Assembly (NCBI RefSeq): GCF_030238365.1
Contig: NZ_JASSOT010000067.1
Location: 62,001 to 126,000 of the forward strand
Source: Lelliottia wanjuensis
GTDB taxonomy: Bacteria; Pseudomonadota; Gammaproteobacteria; Enterobacterales; Enterobacteriaceae
Reading direction: 5' to 3'
Length of the DNA: 64,000 nt
The notes below the pieces were generated by a model. It did not search any database. It saw nothing but the letters and a program-made list of their open reading frames with translations, and was not told the DNA's origin. Positions 12,301-21,300 of this stretch are shown here, in pieces. Each line of letters begins with the position of its first letter. Position 1 is the first letter of the stretch. The translations under genes were made by a program, and so were the position numbers.

Positions 12301-15300
12301 CGGACCAGGTGCCGTCTGCCAGTACCGTTGCCGGATAGGTTTTGCCGTTCACGGTGACGGTCAGCAGAGTGCCTGCGATCAGGCCATCGCTTGCCCCAGT
12401 GATGATCAGGTTCTGAGCATGCTCGATACTGTTAATCACATCGTCGCCCGCCACGGTATCCACGCGCAGACCTGGCAGGTTCGCGTCGATAGTCATATCG
12501 CGCTCGCCGGAACCGGTGTTGCCTACGCCGTTGGTCACGGAAGCCGTGACTGTCAGGTCGCCGTTACCCAGCGCCGTCAGCACGTCCGCAGGAACGTTCA
12601 CCGACCAGGTCAGATCGTCCTGAACCGTTGCTGTGTAGGTGTTGCCGCCAATGGTCAAAGTGACCGTGTTGCCCGCTTCCGCGTTCACCACTTTACCGCT
12701 GAGGGTCTGGCCTGCCGCCACTTCCGCGGCGTTGATCACGTCGTCACCGGCGATGGTGTTGATAGTCACGCCAGGCAGCGCCGTATCCACCCGCAGGTTC
12801 GCGGTGTTGCTGATGCTGTTGCCCACATCGCTGGTCGCGGCTGCGCTCAGGGTATAGTTCGCTTCGCCCAGGGCTGCCAGATCCGCTGCCGGAACCGTCA
12901 GGCTCCAGCTGCCGTCGGCTGCCGTGGTCGCGGTGTAGTTCTTGCCGTTCAGGGAAACGGTCACCAGGGTGCCTTCGGACAGGTTCGCGCTGGTGCCGCT
13001 CACGCTCAGGTCCTGGCCTTTCTCGACCGCGTTCAACACGTTGTCAGATGAAATGGCGTCGAAGCCCACGGATGGCAGACCGGTGTCGACCGTCACGTCG
13101 TGCGTGCCGGTGCCGGTGTTGCCTGCCACGTCAGTGACGCTGGCGCTGATGGTCACGGAACCGTCCTGCAGCGCGGAAATCACGCTCGCCGGTACGCCGA
13201 CGCTCCAGTTGCCCGCCGCGTCCAGCACGGTGGTGTAGGTCTGGCCGCCAACAGTGACAGTGACCTTATCGCCCGCGGCCGCGCCGGTGGCGGAGCCGCT
13301 GATGATCTGTGCCTGAGCGTGTTCCGCCAGGTTGATCACGTCATCACCTGCGACGGTGTTGATGGTTACGACCGGAGCGGTCAGATCGACGGTCAGGGTG
13401 TGATCCACCGACGCCGGGTTACCCGCTTTGTCGCTGACGGCTGCCGTCACAGTCAGGACACCGTCATTCAGGGCTGCCAGATCGGCCGCCGGAACCGTGA
13501 CGCTCCAGTTGCCGTCTGCGCCCACGGTGGTGGTGTACTCGACGCCGTTCAGAGTCAGGGTCACCGTCTGCCCCGCTTCTGCGGTGCTGGTGCCGGTGAG
13601 GGTCAGATCGGTCTGCGCTTCGGTCGCGTTCAGCATGTCGTCAGCCGCAATGGTGCTGATGGTCACGCCTGGTGCCGTGGCATCAACGCTGTACTCGCGG
13701 CCCGCCGACGCGCTGTTGCCGTTCACGTTGGTGACATTGGCCTGCACGCTGGCATCACCGTCTTTCAGGCTGGTCAGATCCGCCGCCGGAACGGTGGTGG
13801 TCCAGTTGCCCTCGGCGTCCACGCTTGCGGTGTAGGACTTGCCGCCGAAGGTAACTGACACAGTCTGGCCTGCTTCCACGTTGGACGTGGAGCCGGACAG
13901 GACCAGATCGACGCCCTTCTCAGCCGCGTTGATCACGTCGTCGGTAGAGACCACGTCGATGCTGATCGCGACCTCTGCCAGATCGACAGTGACGTCGTGG
14001 CTGATCGCAACCGGGTTACCCGCGCTGCTCTGCCCTTCAACAGTGACTGTTACGCTGCCTGCTGCCAGTGCGCTGACGTCTGTCGCCGGAACTGCGGCGG
14101 ACCAGGTGCCGTCTGCCAGCACGGTGGCCGGGTAGGTTTTGCCGTTGAGGGTGACGGTCAGCAGAGTGCCTGCGGTCAGGCCATCGCTTGCCCCAGTGAT
14201 GATCAGGTTCTGAGCATGCTCGATGCTGTTGATCACATCGTCGCCCGCCACGGTATCCACACGCAGGCCCGGCAGGTTGGCGTCGATGGTGATATCGCGC
14301 TCGACGGAACCGGTGTTGCCGACGTTGTTGGTCACGGAGGCGGTTACGGTCAGATCGCCATTGCCGATAGCCGTTAATACATCAGCCGGAACGTTCACCG
14401 ACCAGGTCAGATCGTCCTGAACCGTTGCGGTGTAAGTGTTGCCGCCAATGGTCAGGGTGACGGTGTTGCCCGCTTCCGCGTTCGACACTTTACCGCTGAT
14501 GGTCTGGCCCGCCGCGACTTCTGCGGAGTTCACCACGTCGTCACCAGCGATGGTGTTGAGGGTGACGAGCGGCAGCACCGTATTGACCAGCACGTCGCTG
14601 ACAGCCGATCCGGTGTTACCCACGCTGTCGGTGACGCTGGCCGTCAGGCGGTAGTTCGCCTCGCCCAGCCAGCCAACCTGATTGGCAGGAACCGTTACGC
14701 TCCAGCTGCCGTCCGCCGCCGTGGTGGCATAGAAGTAACCATCGTTCAGTCTCACCGTGACGGTGGTGCCTTCCGGCTGGTTGCTATACCCCGTCAGCAG
14801 TAGATCTTCGCCTTTCTCGGTGGCATTGATCACGTTATCCATCGCGATGGAATTGAAGGCGATCTGTGGGACATCCACGATCACCGCCACATCGTGCGTC
14901 GCACTGGTGCTGTTACCCGCTTTATCGGTGACCGTCGCCGAAATCGTGGAGTTGCCGGTGTCCAGAGCCCACACGTCCTCTGCCGGTACGCCGACGCTCC
15001 AGTTGCCGTTCGCATCCAGCATCGCGGTGTAATCGGTGCCGTTCAGGGTCATGGTGACGACGTCACCCGCCTGCGCGCCAGTCACAGAGCCGGATACCAT
15101 CAGGGCTTCACCGCGTTCGGTGCTGTTGATCACATCATCGCCGGAGACGGTGTTGAAGGTGATCTGCGGGACGGTGACATCGACCAGCACGGACGCGCCG
15201 GTGCTCGCCAGGTTGCCCGCTTTATCGGACACGGACGCCGTGATCGCCGCATTGCCGTCAGCGATCCCTGCCATGTCTGCCGCCGGAACGTCCAGCGTCC

Positions 15301-18300
15301 AGCTGCCGTCGGCCTGCACAGTCGCCTGGTACTCGTTGCCGTTGAAACTCACAGTGACGGTCTGGCCTGCTTCCGCGCTCGAGGTGCCGCTCAGGGTCAG
15401 GTCTGCCGCCGCTTCGGCTGCGTTCAGCATGTTGTCATTGCTGACGGTGTTGATGGTGACGGTCGGCGCGGTGATGTCCACGCTGTAGTCCAGCGCCGCG
15501 CTGACGCTGTTGCCGTTCACGTTGGTGACGCTGGCCTGCACGGTTGCGTCGCCGTCTTTCTGGCCCGCGAGATCTGCGGAAGGAACGGTGGTAGTCCAGT
15601 TGCCCTCTGCATCCACTGTCGCGGTGTAAACCTTGCCGCCGAAGATAACGGATACCGTCTGGCCTGCTTCCACGCCGGACGTCGACCCGGACAGAACCAG
15701 ATCCTGCCCTTTTTCAGCCGCGTTCAGCACGTTGTCGTCGGTGACGCTGTTGATGCTGATGGCAACCGGAGCGAGGTCGACGTCAACCAGGGTGCCGATG
15801 GTGACCGGGTTACCGGAGGTGTCCTGCGCGCTGGCGCTAATGGACAGTTCACCGTCCGCCCACTGGGCGACATCCGCCGCCGGAACCGCTGCCAGCCAGG
15901 TCCCGTCTGCCAGAACCGTCGCCGCATAGTCGTTGCCGTTGATGGTCAGGGTGACCGTGCTGCCCGCCACCAGGTCGGTACTGGAGCCGGAGATCACCAG
16001 GTTCTGGCCGTGTTCGATGATGTTAATCACATCGTCGCCCGCCACGGTGTCGATACGCAGACCCGGCAGGTTAGCGTCGATGGCGAAGTCCAGAGATGAC
16101 GCGCTGGTGTTGCCGTGGCCGTTGGTTACGCTGACAGTCGCCGTCAGATCGCCGTCGCCGAGCGCCGTCAGCAGGGTGCTGTCGAGCGGCAGGCTCCAGG
16201 TGAGATCGTCCTGCACGGTCGCGGTGTAAGTCTGTCCGCCGAGAGTGATCGTAACCGTGTCGCCCGCCGCCGCGTTAGTCACGCTGCCGGTCAGGGTCTG
16301 GCCCGCCGCCACTTCCGCGGCGTTCACCACGTTGTCACCGGCGATGGTGTTGATGGAAACCACCGGCAGGGAGCTGTCGACCAGCACGTCGTGAGAGGCA
16401 GACGCGCTGTTGCCCACGCTGTCGGTGACGCTCGCCGCCACGCTGTAGTTCGCTTCACCCAGCGCGCTGACTGCGGAAGCCGGAACGATGACGCTCCAGC
16501 TACCGTCCGCCGCCGTGGTCGCGGTGTAGTTGATGCCGTTCAGGCTCACCGTCACGGTGGTGCCTTCCGGCTGATTGCTGGTCCCGGAGAGGAGCAGATC
16601 TTCGCCCTTCTCGGTCGCGTTGATCACATCGTCCACCGCCAGGGTGTCGATGGCGATAACTGGCGCGTCCAGAGTCACACTCACATCGTGCGTTGCGCTG
16701 GTGCTGTTGCCTGCTTTATCGCTGGCAGTGGCTGAAATCGTGACGTCGCCGTTGACCAGCGCACCCACGTCTCCCGCCGGAACACCCACGCTCCAGTTGC
16801 CGTTCGCATCCAGCATCGCGGTGTACTCGGTGCCGTTCAGGGTCACGGTGACGACGTCACCCGCCTGGGCGCCGGTCACGGAGCCGGAGACCATCAGGGC
16901 CTGACCGTGCTCGGTGCTGTTGATCACGTCATCGCCGGAGACAGTGTTGAAGGTGATCTGCGGAACGGTGACATCGACCAGCACGGACGCGCCGGTGCTC
17001 GCCGGGTTACCCGCTTTATCGGACACGGATGCGGTGATCGCGGCGTTGCCGTCTGCGATCCCCGCCATGTCTGCCGCCGGAACGTCGAGCGTCCAGCTGC
17101 CGTCGGCCTGCACAGTCGCCTGGTACTCGTTGCCGTTGAAGGTCACGGTGACAGTCTGGCCCGCTTCCGCACTCGACGTGCCGCTCAGGGTCAGGTCCGC
17201 CGCCGCTTCGGCGGCGTTCAGCATGTTGTCAGTGCTGATGGTGTTGATGGTGACGGTCGGTGCGGTGATGTCCACGCTGTAGTCCAGCGCCGCACTGACG
17301 CTGTTGCCGTTCACGTTGGTGACGCTGGCCTGCACGGTTGCGTCGCCGTCTTTCTGACCCGCGAGGTCTGCGGCAGGAACGGTGGTGGTCCAGTTGCCGT
17401 CGGCATCCACGGTGGCGGTGTAAACCTTGCCGCCGAAGAGAACGCTGACCGTCTGGCCTGCTTCCACGCCGGACGTGGAACCGGACAGAATCAGAACCTG
17501 CCCTTTTTCAGCTGCGTTCAGCACGTTGTCGTCGGTGACGCTGTTGATGCTGATGGCAACCGGAGCGAGGTCAACGTCAACCAGGGTGCCGATAGTGACC
17601 GGGTTACCGGAGCTGTCCTGCGCGCTGGCGCTGATAGCGAGTTCGCCATCCGCCCACTGCGCGACATCTGCCGCCGGGATCGCTGCCAGCCAGGTGCCGT
17701 CTGCCAGAACGGTAGCCGCATAGTCGTGGCCGTTGATGGTCAGGGTGACCGTGCTGCCCGCCACCAGATCGGTGCTGGAGCCGGAAATCACCAGGTTCTG
17801 GCCGTGCTCGATGATGTTGACAACATCGTCACCCGCCACGGTATCGATACGCAGACCCGGCAGGTTGGCGTCGATGGCGAAGTCCAGAGATGACGCGCTG
17901 GTGTTGCCGTGGCCGTTGGTCACGCTGACAGTCGCCGTCAGTTCGCCGTCGCCGAGCGCGGTCAGCAGGTTGCTGTCGAGCGGCAGGCTCCAGGTCAGAT
18001 CGTCCTGCACGGTCGCGGTGTAGGTCTGACCGCCCAGAGTGATAGTGACGGTGTCGCCCGCCGCCGCGTTGGTCACGCTGCCGGTCAGGGTCTGACCCGC
18101 CGCCACTTCCGCGGCATTCACCACGTTATCACCGGCCAGAGTGTTGATGGAAACCACCGGCAGGGAGCTGTCGACCAGCACGTCGTGAGAGGCAGACGCG
18201 CTGTTGCCGACGCTGTCGGTGACACTGGCCGCCACGCTGTAGTTAGCCTCGCCGAGCGCGCTCACTGCGGAAGCCGGAACGGTGACGCTCCAGTTGCCGT

Positions 18301-21300
18301 CCGCCGCCGTGGTCGCGATGTAGTTGATGCCGTTCAGGCTCACCGTCACGGTGGTGCCTTCCGGCTGATTGCTGGTCCCGGAGAGGAGCAGATCTTCGCC
18401 CTTCTCGGTCGCGTTGATCACATCGTCTACCGCCAGGGTGTCGATAGCGATCACAGGTGTGACGGTGTTGACCACCACGTCCAGCGAGCTGCTGCCGGTG
18501 TTGCCAGCAGCGTCAGTGACAGAGACATCAATCGTCCAGGTGCCGTCTGCCAGACCCTGGACGACGGACGCAGGAAGGCCGAGGCTCCAGTTGCCCTCGG
18601 CATCCACGACGGTTTTGTACTCAATGCTATTGATGGTGATCTTGACCGCATCCCCGGCCGCGGCACCCGTGACCGAGCCACTCAGGATCTGCGCCTGAGA
18701 GTGAGCCGCCTGGTTGACGGTATTGGTGTCAGTCACGAAGTGATTGATGGTGACCTGCGGAACCGTGGCATCCACCAGGCTGACGCGATCGACGCTGCTG
18801 CTGTTCCCCGCTACGTCGCTGACGCTTGCCGTGACGGTGAGGCTGCCATCCGCCAGCGCGCTCATGTCGGCTGCCGGAACGCTCAGCTGCCAGGTGCCGT
18901 TGTTTTGCACCGTCGTCTGGTACTGTTGACCGTTCAGGGTCACGGTGACCGTCTGGCCCGCTTCGGCGTTGCTGGTGCCGGAGAGCAGCAGATCCTGCCC
19001 GGCTTCCGACGCGTTGATGATGTTATCGTCAGTCAGGCTGTCGATAGCCACGGTCGGTGCCAGGGTGTCAACCACCACCACGCGCGCGGCGTCGGCGCTG
19101 TTGCCGTGAACGTTGGTCACGCTCACGCTGATCTGTGCCCGTCCGTCGGTTAAGCCGTCCATCGCACTGGCGGGCACCGTCAGGCTCCATGAGCCATCTT
19201 CCTGCACCTGGGCGGTGAAGGTCTGATCGGTAAATTTCACCACCACACTCTGCCCCGGCTCCACGCCCTGGGTCTGGCCTGAGAGGGTGAGATCGGCGGC
19301 TTTTTCTGCCGCGTTGAGCATGTCATCGCTGCTGATGGTATCGACAGTGATCGCCACGGCGTTCAGGTCGAGTTCAATCGGGTGATTGACGGTAACGGTG
19401 TTGCCCCACGCATCCACCGCGTGGGCCGTGACCAGCACGTCGCCTGCGCTCCAGTTTTGCAGGTCTGCCGCCGAGACGCCGATCTGCCAGCTGCCGTTCT
19501 GGGCAATCACTGCCGGGTAGTCGACGCCGTTCAGGGTCACGATAACCTGGGTGCCTTCTGCCAGATGAGTACTGGAGCCGGTGACGGTCAGATCCTGCTG
19601 CTGCTCGATGGCGTTGATGACATCATCACCCGAAATGGTGTTGATGCGCAGGCCTGGCAGCTCGGCGTTGATGTTGATATCGCGCTCGCCGGTGCCGGTG
19701 TTGCCGTGGGCGTTAGTGACCGAGGCGCTAAAGGTCAGGTCGCCATCGCCAAAGGCGGTGAGATCCGCAGCCGGGATGGTCACGCTCCAGTTCAGATCGG
19801 CGTCGACTGTCGCCGTGTAGCTTTGACCGCCGACGGTAATGGAGACCGTGTCGCCCGCCGCCGCGCCGGTGACGCGTCCGCTGAGGGTTTGATCCTGCGC
19901 CGCTTCGGCGTTGTTCACCAGGTTGTCACCCGCGAAGGTATTGATAATGACCTGTGGCAGAACGGTGTCCACCAGCAGGTTCGCGGTGGCGGAGCCGGTA
20001 TTGCCCACGCTGTCGGTGCCGCTCACGGTGACGGTATAGAGGGTGTTCGCCAGGTTCAGGACGTCAGAGACCGGCACCACAACGGACCAGACACCGCTCT
20101 CGACGGTGGTCTGGTAGTTGACGCCATTGAGCGCGACGCTCACCGCACTGCCGTCCGGCAGCGTGCTGGTCCCGCTTAAGGTGAGAGGCTGCACGGCTTC
20201 CAGCGCGTTCAGCACGTTATCCTGGCTCAGGGTATCCAGCGTAAAATCTGGCGGGGCGCCGTTGAGGGAAATGTCACGGGTTGCGCTGCCGGTATTGCCT
20301 GCCGCGTCGGTGACAGAGACTGAAATCTCATGGCTGCCTTCGCCCAGCGCGCCAATCACGGATGCCGGAACACCGATGTGCCAGCTGCCGTCCGCCAGCA
20401 CCACGCCAACAAAGGTCAGATCGCCCAGGGTGAGTTTCACCACATCGCCCGCTGCCGCGCCGCTCGCCTGACCGGAGATCATCTGCGCCTGGCCTTGCTC
20501 GGTGGTGTTGAGCACGTCATCGCCCGAGACGATATCGATGGTGACAACCGGGGCTGCCGTATCCACGCCGAAATTGGCCGTGGTTGACGTTGGGTTACCG
20601 GCTTTATCGCTGACGTTCGCCGTCAGGGTGTGATCGCCGTCGACCAGCGCCTGGACGTCGCTGGCTTCCAGGGTCAGAGACCATGTGCCATCGCTGCCAA
20701 CGGTCGCGGTGTAATTTTTATCATTGAGCGTGACCGTGACGATCTGCCCGGCCTCTGCGGTGGTGGTGCCGCTCAGGATCAACGCCTGGCCGTGTTCGGC
20801 GGCGTTAATAATATTGTCCTGCGTCAGCGTGTTCACGGTGAGGGCCGGTGCCTGGGTGTCGACAATCAGCGACTGGCTGCCGGTCACGGTGTTACCTGCC
20901 GCATCTTTGCCGCTCACGGCGACGGTCCAGTTCCCCTCCCCCAGCGCCTGGGCGTCGGTGGCCGGAACCTCAAGGCTCCAGGTGCCGTTTGCCTTCACGC
21001 TGGTGGTGTAGGTTTTCCCGTTCAGCGTGACGGTCAGCGCGGTGTCCTCAGCCAGGTTTTTGCTGGTGCCGGAGAGAGTAAATCCTGCCGACTGTTCGCT
21101 GGCATTAATGACGTTATCACCCGCCGTCGTCGCCAGCGTCACGCTGGTTTCCGCCGTGGCGACGTTCAGCGTGATGCTGCCCGCCGGGGTGGTTTTGCTA
21201 CCGTCGATTTGCACGACCGACCAGGTGTGTTCGCCGTCAGCCTGGGTTGGCAGCTGTACGGTCCAGTTGCCATTCGCGCCGACCATGGTGCTGGCGATGG